Position numbers and translations under genes: made by a program | In this document: piece after piece, positions 54,101-59,255 of the stretch | How the letters are laid out: each line of letters starts with the position of its first letter | How positions within the stretch are numbered: the stretch's first letter is position 1 | Assembly (NCBI GenBank): GCA_903813345.2 | Contig: CAIIXF020000010.1 | Coordinates: 188,001 to 248,000 of the forward strand | Direction: 5' to 3' | Source: Owenia fusiformis | Lineage: Eukaryota; Annelida; Polychaeta; Sabellida; Oweniidae | DNA length: 60,000 bases | The notes under the pieces: generated by a model | The model's input: the letters and a program-made list of their open reading frames with translations, nothing else | The model's database searches: none | Told to the model about the DNA's origin: nothing

Positions 54101-57100
54101 TGTGTAAGTTCAAAACTATTATGTTACTAATTATAACTTTTCTGAATATTTCGCATGATTTTGTCACATCTGCTCTGTCTTTTCTAGATAATAAAACGTT
54201 GAAAAGCACCCTTGTGTGATGCACTTATTTATTACTTATACTAGGCTCGAAAGAGAATGTGCTAAGTTCAATGCCCTGTACGGGAATCGAACCCAGGACC
54301 TCCCCCTCTCGAGTCAGACGCTCTACCCCTGAGCCATAAGGGCTAGCTATTACAGCTGAGACTGTAGTAGCGAGTTTCTCGAAGGTCATTACACCATCAT
54401 GCCACGAAATCGTAACATCTATGAGCCATACCATGGACTACTCATTCAACATACTTTTTGGAGATTCTAATGGCACGAGTTTTGAATGACCTACTATATG
54501 ATGCCTTAGTTTTTACTGTACACTGTTAACCCCGGAAACACTATGGAAGGGGTCAAAATGTTATCCACATTAGGGTAAATGAATAAATTAATGACTTACT
54601 CATCTGACATACAAAACACTGAATAGACGAGTTCTTGCAATCCATTTTTCGTGAAGTAGTTTTGTTGGCCTCTCTCTGATACGCACGTGCTCCTTTTCCT
54701 CTTCTTGAGAATGTGTCCTATGTCCCTTGAATTGGGAATCTCATATAAATGCGCAGTGTCGTCAAGGTGACGCTGAACTGAAATATGCAATTGTATTTGA
54801 AACAAATATGCTTTGAATTCACGAATGAAAAAAGAAAATGGTCACTTTATGCAATGAACTTTGTCATTTTGTGCCAAATGTTTTTGTGTCATGATCAACG
54901 TTTGAATTGATCAAGAGCGGGATGAATCAGTTGCATCTAAGATGAAGAAAAAACTCGTTCGATGTCGATAGACCTTTGATTTCAAATATAAATAATATAT
55001 TCATTAAAAATACTTATGCATCCCCAGGGAAACGATTCCTTTTAAGATAATATTAACCCAAATGGATGAAGTACTACATATATTTAATAGGTGGATTTGA
55101 AATACTCAGACATGCTTTCATTCTTACACATAAACGCGTATCAGTATAATATGTTTTAGAAAATGTACATGTTTGCGAAAAAATAGCTCAGAAGACAACA
55201 GAATCGTCGATTTAATTCCTCACTTAAGTTACACAAACGGTATTGATTTAAGTGCAGATCTTAGCTGTTTCTTCAAAATACCGTTTATAGAACTTAAGTG
55301 AGGAATTAAATCGACGATTCTGTCGTCTTCTTAACTATTTGTTCGCAAATATGTACATTTTCTTAAACGTACGAGGGGTGATCAATATGTAATGGACGTT
55401 TTTTACACAGATACTTTTTATAGACCAATCCCTTTGCTTTTTCTTCCAGTGATACATTATTTAATTATCTATAAATTCTGAAGAAAGCAAAATATATATA
55501 CATGTTGATATATCCTTATTTCCGTGACGGAGGATATAGGTACCCCGGTACCGACATTTACGTCACATATTCAGTTGTTAGCCAGTTCGGAAAATTTCAG
55601 TTAGATTTGAACTTTTTATATGCAACTGTTGTGTTGTTTGAAATATTTTGCTGACTGGGGTCACAAAAACAAAAAGTATTGTGATGTCAGCGTGTTGTAT
55701 GGAAGGGGTTTGCAGGTCAATTTGAGGAATGAATGTGGCATGAATACCTCATTTTAAATCATCCATAACAGGACACCTACTCTGGTAGCATTTATAACAT
55801 ACAACCTGAGGACTTTATATGGACATACTGTATATTACAACACACACTCTATACAGATTATCATAAACATTCGTGGATTATTATAAACATTCTTCGTGGA
55901 TTATCATAAACATTTGTGGATTATCATCAAACATTATTGAATTCAAACATTTTAGGATTACGTCGAACCTCATTGGATTATTAAAAACACTGGAGAACTA
56001 TTATCGATTATTGAAACGTTTCGTGATTTGGAACATTCTCAAGGATCATCAAGAATATTTATCGACATCGAGAGACGACATTTATATCTACATCTACATA
56101 ACATAAGTATTGAGTCATATTTATATATTATTGTTATCACATTTAGTTTTTCAAAAAGATAGTACCGTACATTGCTATATATTAATTGCTGTTTTTACTT
56201 TCTGCTATTTTCGAACGTAACAACAATTAAAATCGATTTCAATTAGCTAATTGCTAATGTTTTACAACATTAGCCGCAATTTAATATATACAGGGTGTCA
56301 CATAAGCCCCCCCCCCCCATACAGCCAAAACAGGAAAATGTGGTATATAGTAGGATATGCAATTGGAAAGATCATCCAGAGTTACATTAACTTACCCACT
56401 CTCAACTAGTTTAGATGACATGCACCTTTATTTTGATGATTTCTTTAATAGTTGGTATGTCCCCCTCCAGCAGCTTCTATGGCGTCAAAACGAGATGGAT
56501 ATGTTCATGTGCATTTTCAAGGCGAACTATGGATCCCATATGTTCGCACGCATTACTATCCGGACTAGGGTAGTCATCATTCCCAAAAAAGCCAATTTTT
56601 GACTGCTTGAGGAGATCCTGCGTAGCCAGGGCCTTCATACAAGGGGCCTTATCATGTAACAAGGTCACTTGGGATGGCTTAATCACATTCTGAGGATTTC
56701 TTAGAAAGAGTATTACCCTTCCCCTTAAAACTGTTTCACGGAATAATCCGCGTCATCTTCTTTGCCGTAAATAAGAGGAAAATCCCTATGCATTGGGGCC
56801 ATGCCAACTGTTCTCGCACAAGCAAAGCACTACAATCCTCACGCCGTTTAGCCCATACACGGCCATTCTGATGGTTTGGCTTTCTTATTGTAAAAAACTC
56901 ATTAGAAGGAGCAAAATGGAGAACGTCATCCTCATCCTAATCTCTCAAAAAATAATAAACCAAAAGGCGATCTGCTTTTTGGGATTCATTCTTCAATGGT
57001 CTAGCAAAAATGTGCCATGCCTTACGGCCTTCACGGACACGATAATTGTGCACCAATTGTCTTGACACCACCTTACCACGCTTCATCTTGATATATCTGG

Positions 57101-58235
57101 CCACTTCAGAACAACTCTTTCCCTTTTTAGCTGATCCATCCCATATAACTTCCTTTGATGCAGGAGAAAGGAGCACCAAATCTTGATTGTGTAACAAGTT
57201 CACCATACGGCTTTTTCCAGCATCTTTGAACAAACTTGTCAGATCTCTTAATCTTCTTCTCTATCGATTTCTTACAAATAAAGTCTGCACCACTGTCCAC
57301 TGCCTCTCTTTATGCAACACACCTAAATCTATCCACAAATTGTTGTAACTCACTATCACATACATATATTGCCATCTTGACTGACTTTTCTTGAATGGTT
57401 TTCAAAAATGGTCCTAAATGTGCTGAAATGCCGCCTTCTTATATAAACGGGCACCCTAATTGCAACAATGTAGCAATTTGTGACATTGATTGACAAGTGT
57501 CTGATATATACCAATCAACTTAACTTTGGACGATCTTTCCAATGGTATATCACACTATGTACCATCTTTTCCTGTTTTGGCTGTAGAGGGGGGGGGCGAC
57601 TTATTTGACACCCTGTATACGTATAGTTTGCAAATATTAGATATAGAATAAAAAAGTTGTTTGGTTTTTATATGTAAACATTGTAATTTATCATTGAAGT
57701 TGTAATTATTTAACATGTCGCTTAGATTGTAAGTATGGAAGCCAGCAATAATGTTGTTTCTTACATCTCGGAGCAGTGGGCATTTCAAAAGAAAATACAT
57801 AGTTTTCATAGGTACACACGAATGACACGGATAATCTTTAATTCTCTGAAGTTGTGAGCATAGAGGTGTGATTTTAACAAGAGGCCAGATCTAAGTCTAT
57901 TGAATTGAATTTCGAGATGTCTGGGTAGTAGTTAAAATTAAAGAGACATGGCTCATGAAGAAATAAAAATGTTATGACATTATCATCTTTATTTCCTGAA
58001 CACCCTATATATTCTATATTTTCCAAGACTCATTTTCAGGGTAACTGGTCAATTCGTACCCAAGACAAGTCTTTGATATTATAAAATTTAGAAAATTATA
58101 GAGATAGTGTTGTCACCCTCGTTTATAAAGCAATCAGCATGTACTCACCTTCTTCGGGAGCTAATCCATTGACAAGTGTGACGATGTATTCATCTTGAAT
58201 GACCTTTTTTCTGTTGAGCGCCTTAAGTATTTTCC
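9097..58235 (-). CDS. proteinase K-like subtilase (S8A with I9 propeptide), whole gene
   Basis: This is the span of a minus-strand gene assembled from the exons listed separately. The product order is I9 inhibitor-type propeptide (YIVTLVNGLAPEE to LVKTLEEDE), an Arg-rich linker, then a peptidase S8 domain with Asp (IYIVDTG), His (GHGTHVAG), oxyanion Asn (VVVAAGNNN) and Ser (GTSMSSPFVAGA), ending SPNATLA. The family are secreted serine endopeptidases made as zymogens, with the propeptide acting as chaperone and inhibitor. All splice phases agree from the catalytic-Asp exon to the stop, and I found no frameshift or premature stop, so the gene looks functional. The signal-peptide exon is missing, and the usual WGLDRIDQ-like start of the mature enzyme was not recognised. 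The visible coding length is roughly 490 codons in 49 kb. Five minisatellites and several transposons occupy the introns. Confidence 0.9.
9442..9565. repeat. small tandem duplication, two copies
   Basis: Two adjacent copies of about 70 bp share GTACATG, CAGTAAGCCCGAGT or CAGCAAGTCCGAGT and ATGTTCATCAT. It lies in the intergenic or intronic stretch 9152-9884, which otherwise shows nothing. Confidence 0.5.
9885..12421. repeat. 66-69 bp minisatellite carrying a subtilase 5' splice site
   Basis: About 23 units, at 9885-11233 and 12277-12421, are separated by a mariner insertion. A unit includes TAATGAATTCATTTTGAG, AAAGGACTATC, ATATAAAGCACTTG and CTCTTTCATTAGCCATTC. Read on the minus strand, each unit contains TATGAATGGCTAATGAAAGA, the last 20 bases of the adjoining exon (12422-12501), followed by the donor region and about 45 intron bases. 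The exon-proximal copy has GTAAGT; nearly all others read GCAAGT or worse. Unit lengths of 66 or 69 keep a long antisense frame open, which is not a gene. Confidence 0.93.
11235..12274 (-). mobile_element. mariner-like element inside the minisatellite
   Basis: It is flanked by TA (11233-11234 and 12275-12276). Removing it restores a perfect array unit (CAAAATATAAAGCAC). The ends are inverted repeats starting CGAGGGTTGATCCAGAAGTT and CGAGGGTTGATCCAAAAGTT, with inverted homology over about 190 bp. On the minus strand, 11630-11850 encodes a degraded transposase end containing HHDNAQAHRANVTTEAI, then LPYSPDMAPCDFHMF, typical of mariner transposases (catalytic Asp in HDNA and SPD). Frameshifts and stops interrupt it, so it is probably inactive. 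Confidence 0.88.
12422..12501 (-). CDS. subtilase exon after the catalytic Ser (AGAIACYLS)
   Basis: The minus-strand acceptor is TTTTAG and the donor is GTAAGT (12416-12421). The exon has 26 codons plus two bases: AGAIACYLSVVDKTPTPAEV then YEWLMK. It joins the Ser exon in phase 0 to give GTSMSSPFV-AGAIACYL, the canonical helix after the catalytic serine in S8 enzymes. Its 3' end is the seed of the minisatellite immediately downstream. Confidence 0.9.
12521..12912. mobile_element. nested palindromes: MITE within a longer foldback
   Basis: The inner hairpin, about 12597-12840, pairs TCAGTATCATATGTTT with its inverse and contains CACTTAAGTTAC and its complement. A second copy of this inner element is at 55137-55372. 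The outer arms, about 12521-12575 and 12860-12912, pair separately (TTGTAGGCAGAATTCCCACG against CGGGATTCTGCCTACGA). Both lie in the subtilase intron between the Ser exon and the AGAIACYLS exon. Confidence 0.65.
12913..13860. other. intron sequence, nothing recognised
   Basis: Subtilase intron. I see no exon, RNA gene or clear repeat here. Confidence 0.4.
13865..14020. repeat. dispersed repeat, copy 1 of 2
   Basis: It matches 59063-59215 in the same orientation. Shared words are GCGCATGCGCGAATTTTT or GTGCATGCGCAAGATTTTT, CTTTTGAGTATATCGACTGC, and AGTCAATATTG followed by TATTC. Family unknown; no coding potential. Confidence 0.5.
14870..15265. repeat. tandem duplication ending in a CCCG microsatellite
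   Basis: Two tandem copies of about 185 bp (14890-15055 and 15060-15205) share AACTAATCAGTTCT, GAATTTCAAATGAATCCCTC and GGTTTGGCTGGAAACC. The second copy runs into a (CCCG)n-type tract at about 15209-15245, followed by GCACCTGAGGGTGCG, a short palindrome. It looks like the 3' part of a dispersed invertebrate repeat. 14021-14869 and 15266-16170 show nothing further. Confidence 0.55.
16171..16372 (-). CDS. subtilase exon with catalytic Ser
   Basis: The minus-strand acceptor is GGTTTTAG and the donor GTACGT (16165-16170). One base completes the preceding GT codon, then 67 codons follow. Motifs in order are IAVGCSTIG, CPFSNYGACVDILAPG (the S8 FSN.G..VDI.APG block) and EVMSGTSMSSPFV with the catalytic Ser in GTSMSSP. 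This is the longest catalytic exon and it reads cleanly. Confidence 0.95.
16373..18080. other. subtilase intron, nothing recognised
   Basis: There is no exon or mobile element I can support. A 15-base word, CATGTCGATTTTCAC, occurs at about 17230 and 17590, and a short TA-rich tract lies at about 16738-16756. Confidence 0.4.
18165..20451 (+). mobile_element. 5'-truncated non-LTR retrotransposon
   Basis: It has an RT open frame followed by a short 3' UTR with AATAAA and a terminal TTGAATC repeat (about 20431-20451), the simple-repeat tail common in LINEs. There is no endonuclease domain or ORF1. An in-frame stop lies just upstream of the RT frame, so the copy is 5' truncated near 18165-18190. 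It is inserted in the subtilase intron, antisense to the gene. Confidence 0.85.
18203..20320 (+). CDS. non-LTR reverse transcriptase ORF (705 codons)
   Basis: The frame is uninterrupted from ATG to TGA. RT fingers and palm: KAVGLDSI near residue 48, CFVDFRKAYDS (catalytic Asp) at about 175-185, GLKQGCLISPLCFNLYIND at about 234-252, and LYADDLVLIS with the YADD box at 279-282. The C-terminus carries a C-x2-C-x9-H-x4-C finger (C622, C625, H635, C640) common in LINE ORF2 proteins. The endonuclease is missing because of 5' truncation, so the real start codon is unknown. Clade was not assigned. The lack of stops over 2.1 kb points to a young insertion. Confidence 0.92.
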   Translation: MKENMEQVGKYDSKKDNNYTFIDIEHFNRGISMKELKKSINKLKSNKAVGLDSIRNEMLKNSPDMLIQVIRNLFNNILDNNIYPTQWRESLIKPLFKSGDYLLPNNYRGIALSSAMSKLFADILNKRMEEFIESQNIIHREQIGFKKNCRTADHLLILKQLIDKHVTVGKYLYTCFVDFRKAYDSIPRPLLLQKLKNLGMGGKIYDIIDNMYSSVIYRVKLKNGLTSPIHSKLGLKQGCLISPLCFNLYINDIIDIFDDQCKPVKIGSNDETLINVLLYADDLVLISETNEGLQYCLDKLKTYCSKWKLNINIEKTKVVIFNKSGKIIKHSHFKFGSINIEKVNEYKYLGFVLKSSGSLKHGISELSKKAMKVIFMMRQNFKFSTINVELHTKIFDMCVKPILLYGSEFWSMLHLKVDRRISQGDLKLESSYEDSIPEKIHNKFCKFLLGVNKYTSSYAVKKDLGRFPLAIDSLIYSIKYWLKCVHQTNADSLINISFRDKNNIYVKHMECILKYFHFQHVFENGSTFGIKRLLKAIKLEMQRKYIELNDRAIRENRKLGNYMKIDYNLERYLTLSVNKMLIFKMARFRLANHNLRIETGRHEKKKKDGTKQHRLEINERICQICNKGEVEDEKHFLLVCDGYKKCRFEFFNKLSFIDTFDNMSDKEKYNFLMTSDDFEIVNELIHFINKLFNQRRELFEKGKIV
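20695..20771 (-). CDS. subtilase exon with oxyanion-hole Asn
   Basis: The minus-strand acceptor is TTGATCAG and the donor GTAAGT (20689-20694). It has 25 codons plus two bases: GITVVVAAGNNNTDACYDSP then PDVRE. The AAGN motif holds the oxyanion-hole Asn. The join to 16171-16372 gives DVREVIAVG, the usual S8 order. The first 13 exon bases and the acceptor region are repeated in every unit of the adjoining minisatellite. Confidence 0.95.
23768..24463 (-). repeat. LTR, left copy
   Basis: 696 bp, starting TGTGAACGACCG and ending GTTGGTCACA. I saw no difference from the right copy on reading them side by side. It contains a threefold internal repeat of GAAATGGCATTGGCAAG. Confidence 0.9.
25030..27250. 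repeat. stacked tandem repeats inside the LTR element
   Basis: Four unrelated short arrays follow each other. 25040-25140 has ACCGACCAATTAAGGCAAGT about 3 times. 25620-25970 has units of about 85 bp with ACACCCTGTAGCAATAA. 26450-26800 has units with GAATATCAGAGTTCATGTGA. 27010-27240 has about ten units of about 28 bp of the type GAATCTCGGTTATC. The interior is largely built of such repeats. Confidence 0.75.
25200..25556 (-). CDS. acidic small ORF of the LTR element, unrecognised
   Basis: This 118-codon frame in the element interior has a predicted coiled-coil-like segment (RLQNEKKQQDEEILRLDTQ), then a Ser/Asp/Glu-rich stretch (about residues 58-92). It ends near ARVNTN; in a neighbouring frame the DNA reads STRIRQKPDRL, a motif type often seen between retroelement domains. 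It may be a remnant of gag or of a captured sequence. No catalytic motif is visible. Confidence 0.4.
   Translation of the reverse strand: MVQIEYNTHIRMATPTSEDKYKEAYMRLQNEKKQQDEEILRLDTQVVNLKNLKLYATSNDDTSDSDDVDHEVSSGNESTTSESGSDDSSSDGSFEILFFFKKSEGEGGPIRSARVNTN
27312..28007 (-). repeat. LTR, right copy
   Basis: Same length (696 bp) and ends as the left copy, followed by TATT, the target duplication. The near identity of the two LTRs implies a recent insertion. Confidence 0.9.
28807..29918. other. subtilase intron, nothing recognised
   Basis: No exon, RNA gene or clear repeat. An open frame on the minus strand near 28800-29000 has no recognisable domain. Confidence 0.4.
29919..30333. mobile_element. 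long hairpin foldback element (~200-bp arms)
   Basis: 29919-30110 and 30125-30333 are imperfect reverse complements meeting at a short centre (TGAAAAAGTTC near 30118). Shared arm words are CTCAATTGAGTCACATGTTA, CACATTGTCT and AGACTTGTGAGAAG. There is no coding content; the transcript would fold into one long hairpin. Confidence 0.7.
30470..33430. mobile_element. tandemly duplicated element with CCCAATTGAAAAA ends
   Basis: 31689-33174 is bounded by CCCAATTGAAAAA and its inverse TTTTTCAATTGGG. 30470-31688 is a tandem copy of its left 1.2 kb. 33175-33430 is a partial copy of its right end without the terminus, and a third left-end fragment starts at 33821. Both ends are dense in TGATAATTAGTTG-type words and their complement. 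There is no transposase and the family is unknown. 33431-33820 shows nothing. Confidence 0.65.
33821..33930. repeat. left-end fragment of the CCCAATTGAAAAA element
   Basis: It starts CCCAATTGAAAAAAGCCTAT and matches the first 100 bp or so of the element at 31689, including AATCATCTCCAATTATCACC. 33931-34687 shows nothing else. Confidence 0.6.
34688..34751 (-). CDS. subtilase exon (LSIGGEKSVSVDDAV)
   Basis: The minus-strand acceptor is TTTTCCAG and the donor GTATTT (34682-34687, weak). One base completes AAT, then 21 codons: LSIGGEKSVSVDDAVLSLVH and E. With the preceding exon it reads AVVNLSIGG, the S8 V.N.SLGG strand, and it ends just before GITVVVAAGN. The fit to family order and phase is very good. 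Confidence 0.9.
36411..37325. repeat. direct tandem duplication, offset 467 bp
   Basis: 36411-36865 and 36878-37325 match at high identity, sharing TGAGCTGTATAATATTTTTT, GATTAGGTCTAGATCTAATC (itself nearly palindromic) and GACGGTCAGATCCTC. No coding role is visible. Confidence 0.75.
37751..37784. repeat. 34-bp near-perfect palindrome
   Basis: The 16-base arm TGAATTCATCGTTACG, a 2-base AA spacer and the exact reverse complement of the arm. Confidence 0.85.
39569..39637 (-). CDS. subtilase exon (SLIEGLEWVKRM)
   Basis: The minus-strand acceptor is TTTCAG and the donor GTAAGT (39563-39568). One base completes ACG, then 22 codons and AA: SLIEGLEWVKRMYRQRGRKA then VV. It matches the S8 helix I.G..W....... 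leading into the V.N.S strand. Phases join both neighbours. Confidence 0.92.
39759..39864 (-). CDS. subtilase exon (VAGGHLYGVCTGANLIPVKV)
   Basis: The minus-strand acceptor is TTTCAG and the donor GTAATG (39753-39758). Two bases complete the Gly after HGTHVAG, then 34 codons. VAGGHLYGVCTGANLIPVKV is the S8 block equivalent to GT..G..YGVAK.A.L..VKV in proteinase K. It continues IDLDPETNEAVGTK. Confidence 0.95.
40274..40343 (-). CDS. subtilase exon with catalytic His
   Basis: The minus-strand acceptor is TTGCAG and the donor GTAAGT (40268-40273). It has 23 codons plus one base: GYSSVSFPDDDTTDYDGHGT then HVA(G). GHGTHVAG is the diagnostic catalytic-His motif of S8 peptidases. Confidence 0.96.
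40437..41990. repeat. ~78-bp minisatellite in the subtilase intron
   Basis: About 17 diverged units contain GGTTATAAAGAATTAAATGA, TCTTCACAATGGTCTC, TATAATATGGTCTACTGTTA and AATGCAATGCCATAATG. It lies about 95 bp from the His exon and does not contain exon sequence. A small GGGATGAGATGTCCA repeat sits at 41470-41530, and an insertion at about 41597-41843 interrupts the array. Confidence 0.85.
41597..41843. mobile_element. small element with GGTGGATCCA inverted ends
   Basis: It interrupts the 78-bp array. The ends are GGTGGATCCAAAGG and the inverse TCTGGATCCACC. It includes an 11-17 G run (about 41611-41627) and a GGCC-rich start. About 250 bp with no coding content; the target duplication is not clear. 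Confidence 0.5.
42060..42123 (-). CDS. subtilase exon after the catalytic Asp (GILNNHDAF)
   Basis: The minus-strand acceptor is GTTGTAG and the donor GTAGGT (42054-42059). One base completes ACA, then 21 codons: GILNNHDAFRDAVTNKSRVI and Q. Joined to the Asp exon it gives IYIVDTGILNNHDAF, parallel to the family's VIDTGI...H..F. Confidence 0.88.
42124..42618. other. intron rich in AGGTCAAA words
   Basis: The stretch contains many AGGTCAAA or TGACCTT words (about 42300-42540). Part of it, AAAAGTTCTCAGGAACTCAA, recurs on the other side of the mariner-like element at about 43679. No gene seen. Confidence 0.4.
42619..43582. mobile_element. mariner-like foldback element with mirrored transposase ends
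   Basis: The flanking TA is at 42617-42618 and 43583-43584. The ends are CAGGGTGTCCAATAAATAAG and the exact inverse, with inverted homology of several hundred bases. On the + strand about 43010-43270 encodes a transposase C-terminus: PPYSPDLAPNDFYLYAELKR, then RSHVLARL, FESVFREWVN and HKKCIA. The same segment appears inverted at 42850-42970. It is therefore two mirrored 3' ends, with no complete transposase. Confidence 0.85.
44538..44557. repeat. GAACT microsatellite touching a splice donor
   Basis: On the minus strand the donor of the catalytic-Asp exon reads GTAAG followed at once by three TTCAG repeats and TTCAC, so the 5-bp microsatellite starts inside the donor consensus. Confidence 0.8.
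44562..44598 (-). CDS. subtilase exon with catalytic Asp
   Basis: A 37-bp exon. The minus-strand acceptor is GTTCAAG and the donor GTAAGT (44556-44561). Two bases, 11 codons and two bases encode (G)SGDDVDIYIVD(T). With the next exon this gives VDIYIVDTGI, the S8 catalytic-Asp motif. It is very short but fits both phase and family. Truncated copies of it occur in the 45-bp array at 45139-45165 and 46231-46258. Confidence 0.9.
45020..45138. repeat. 33-bp-stem hairpin, copied at ~46113-46230
   Basis: TCATTATAAAATATTACATA...GGGCAT pairs with ATGCCCAACTTGC...TTATAATGA across a loop of about 35 bases. It sits directly beside the truncated exon copy. The second copy has changes in one arm (GTACAT for GGGCAT). 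Confidence 0.75.
45139..45165 (-). pseudogene. truncated copy of the catalytic-Asp exon
   Basis: 27 bases identical to the 5' part of exon 44562-44598 (coding SGDDVDIY), still with an AG-type acceptor context (GTTCAATG here, so the AG itself is changed). It lacks the catalytic Asp codon and a donor. Confidence 0.8.
46231..46258 (-). pseudogene. second truncated copy of the catalytic-Asp exon
   Basis: It matches the 5' part of exon 44562-44598 and keeps the acceptor GTTCAAG intact. It ends before the Asp codon with no donor. Splicing into it would give a dead-end exon. Confidence 0.82.
47473..48299. mobile_element. two adjacent MITE-like elements with ACACCCCAGT ends
   Basis: Copy 1 (47473-47967) begins TAACACCCCAGT and ends with the exact inverse. 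Copy 2 (about 47966-48299) lacks most of its left end and ends GACTGGGGTGT. Both are rich in CG palindromes such as TACGCTCGCCG. Copy 1 carries an extra central stretch of about 130 bp. No transposase is visible. Confidence 0.7.
48300..50527. other. subtilase intron, mostly unrecognised
   Basis: Apart from the tentative micro-exon at 48983-49020 I see nothing. The WGLDRIDQ-like segment expected between propeptide and catalytic Asp was searched for here and not found. Confidence 0.4.
48983..49020 (-). CDS. tentative subtilase micro-exon
   Basis: A 38-bp stretch between AATTTAG and GTAGGT on the minus strand. Its frame (VRKLEEDFRSKT plus split Gly) joins the catalytic-Asp exon in phase to give SKTGSGDDVDIYIVD. 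It also joins the previous exon if that exon ends at 50553 (GTACAT donor). The acceptor has a poor pyrimidine tract, so this is a guess. Confidence 0.3.
50528..50891 (-). CDS. subtilase exon: propeptide end and Arg-rich linker
   Basis: The minus-strand acceptor is TTTTTAG. One base completes GAT, joining the previous exon as VFCMSD-DDLETLDKDPLV then KTLEEDERIG, the canonical end of an I9 propeptide. A strongly basic stretch follows (RGRVRARSFRSRGSNPIRK and RRLTARRNRSR), then GFTQ-less linker to ENANES. The basic part is unusual for proteinase K relatives and could hold the processing site. The 3' end is uncertain: a donor at 50522-50527 (used here, phase 0) or at 50547-50552 (phase 2, better with 48983-49020). 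Confidence 0.82.
50892..51949. other. subtilase intron, nothing recognised
   Basis: AT-rich sequence with no supported feature. Confidence 0.4.
51950..53825. repeat. 28-bp minisatellite in the subtilase intron
   Basis: About 65 units of the type GGAAGCAGTATAACAAGTAT plus CAAACCTT. A block of about 370 bp at 52720-53092 recurs at 53280-53652, exactly 560 bp (20 units) away, including its private variants (for example ATGTTAGCATTATAACATAT). The array is not adjacent to an exon and contains no exon sequence. Confidence 0.9.
54272..54343 (-). ncRNA. tRNA-derived sequence (SINE head or tRNA pseudogene)
   Basis: 72 nt on the minus strand start GCCCTTATGGCTCAGGGGTA. They have a perfect 4-bp D stem, an A box (TGGCTCAGGGGTAGAGC) and a perfect B box (GGTTCGATTCC). 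The acceptor stem has two mismatches, and the anticodon stem pairs badly around CTCGAGA, so a working tRNA is unlikely. The 3' flank runs into AGTAATAAATAAG, as in a tRNA-derived SINE. 53826-54271 and 54344-54599 show nothing else. Confidence 0.6.
54600..54777 (-). CDS. subtilase exon: I9 propeptide middle
   Basis: The minus-strand acceptor is TATTTCAG and the donor GTAAGT (54594-54599). Two bases complete GTT, then 58 codons and GA. It begins VQRHLDDTAHLYEIPN, includes LKKRKRSTC and ends FTKNGLQELVYSVFCMSD, matching the I9 pattern (V..H......, then G....Y....S). It links the YIVTLVNGLAPEE exon to the LETLDKDPLV exon in phase. Confidence 0.88.
55137..55372. mobile_element. MITE, second copy of the 12597-12840 family
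   Basis: A foldback of about 236 bp: arms with TCAGAAGACAACAGAATCGT and AATTCCTCACTTAAGTT pair with their inverses (centre near 55255). It matches the inner hairpin at 12597-12840 along its whole length. 54778-55136 shows nothing. A single mariner-like end (TACGAGGGGTGATCAATATG) starts at 55370. Confidence 0.75.
56291..57615 (-). mobile_element. Tc1/mariner element with degraded transposase
   Basis: The flanking TA is at 56289-56290 and 57616-57617. The ends are CAGGGTGTCACATAAG plus a C run and, inverted, CAGGGTGTCAAATAAGTCG plus a C run. Minus-strand coding remains in order: an N-terminal HTH-like part at 56937-57233 (SPASKEVIWDGSAKKGKSCS), then DWDEDDVLHF and KPNHQN, and at about 56530-56690 HDKAPCMKAL with SPDSNACEHMGSIV. 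These resemble Tc1-type D and E boxes. Frameshifts and stops interrupt it. 55400-56290 shows nothing. Confidence 0.85.
57616..58148. other. subtilase intron, nothing recognised
   Basis: No exon or element supported. A mariner-like end word (ACACCCTATATATT) lies at about 57999. Confidence 0.4.
58149..58235 (-). CDS. subtilase exon: start of I9 propeptide
   Basis: The minus-strand acceptor is a T-rich tract ending TTTTAG and the donor GTGAGT (58143-58148). Two bases, 28 codons and one base read KILKALNRKKVIQDEYIVTL then VNGLAPEE. V..DEYIV.L..G..PE is the hallmark start of subtilase propeptides (I9). The upstream signal-peptide exon must end in phase 1 and was not found up to 60000. Confidence 0.92.
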
Positions 58236-59255
58236 CTAAAAAAAAGTAACATACTTGTTCATATAAAATATCATCGAACGCTCTGAGAAAGATATCCCGG
58301 TCAGACGTTTTAACAAATCATCAATTGTATTGAGCTAATCAAAAACGTCTTAAGCAAGGCCTAACCAAGTGATCGGGGGCACACTTATTTTGGATTTTGC
58401 ATTATAGCTATTAGTATTAGTATTGGTTTCCTGACCATAAGCAGCACGAAAAGGGGAATTTGACACAATGTTAGACCGATCAATAATCTAAAAATGCCGG
58501 TTGGTGAAAAAGAGGATTGGTGAATTTTGTGATATGATCAAATTAAACACAGCACGAATATAGATTTTGAGATCATCTACAAACTAGATGTTCATGTGTT
58601 ATAAATAATTACCATATCTTTATGGTTAATGTTCAACGAATAGACTGCTATCTGAGCTTTTCATGGAAGGCAGTGTGGTTTCATGTAAATATCAGATTAG
58701 TAATCGTTAATAATCGAATGGAGCATTGCAACGTCGTCACTGTGTAGAGATGAACATGTTGAATAAATTGCATCGGATATGTATGCACAAGTTACAGAAC
58801 ACAGCAAGAAAACAAAAAAATCAAGAGTACGCCAGTCATAACGAAAACAAACCCAAACTACCACAAATCACAATTTTAACGCGAAAAGAGAAACAATATG
58901 TATTTCCCCACCTCGACACCTCTTGGCACGCGATGATTCCAACTCTTCACACCTCTAAGCGCATACTGTGCAAAGACGTGTTTAGAGCGTAACCGGAAGA
59001 AGTGAGTAGCTCCCACAATTCTTATTCTATCGTATCATCTCCACTCAAATAACAACAACAAACGACCCTGCCTCGATTGTGCATGCGCAAGATTTTTTAC
59101 TTTCCTCCAGGGCACTTTTGAGTAAATCGACTGCAACTTGTAAAGCTTAGAACGTGTCGAGCAAGGAATTAAATAGTCAATATTGTTATTCACCCAATTC
59201 CAATGGTAAATTAGTGAACTGCATGATCAGGATTATATGTCTGTACAAAGAAATA
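58236..59255. other. first subtilase intron, with dispersed repeat copy 2
   Basis: 59063-59215 is the second copy of the repeat at 13865-14020. Otherwise nothing is recognised. No ATG with a signal-peptide-like reading and a donor was seen on the minus strand. Confidence 0.45.

Noticed and set aside
54272-54343. Functional tRNA-Ser(CGA)
   Set aside because: The anticodon stem does not pair, the long variable arm of tRNA-Ser is missing, and the acceptor stem has mismatches.
58726-58992. 88-codon + strand frame near the right end
   Set aside because: No recognisable domain, biased composition, and it lies in the first subtilase intron on the opposite strand.
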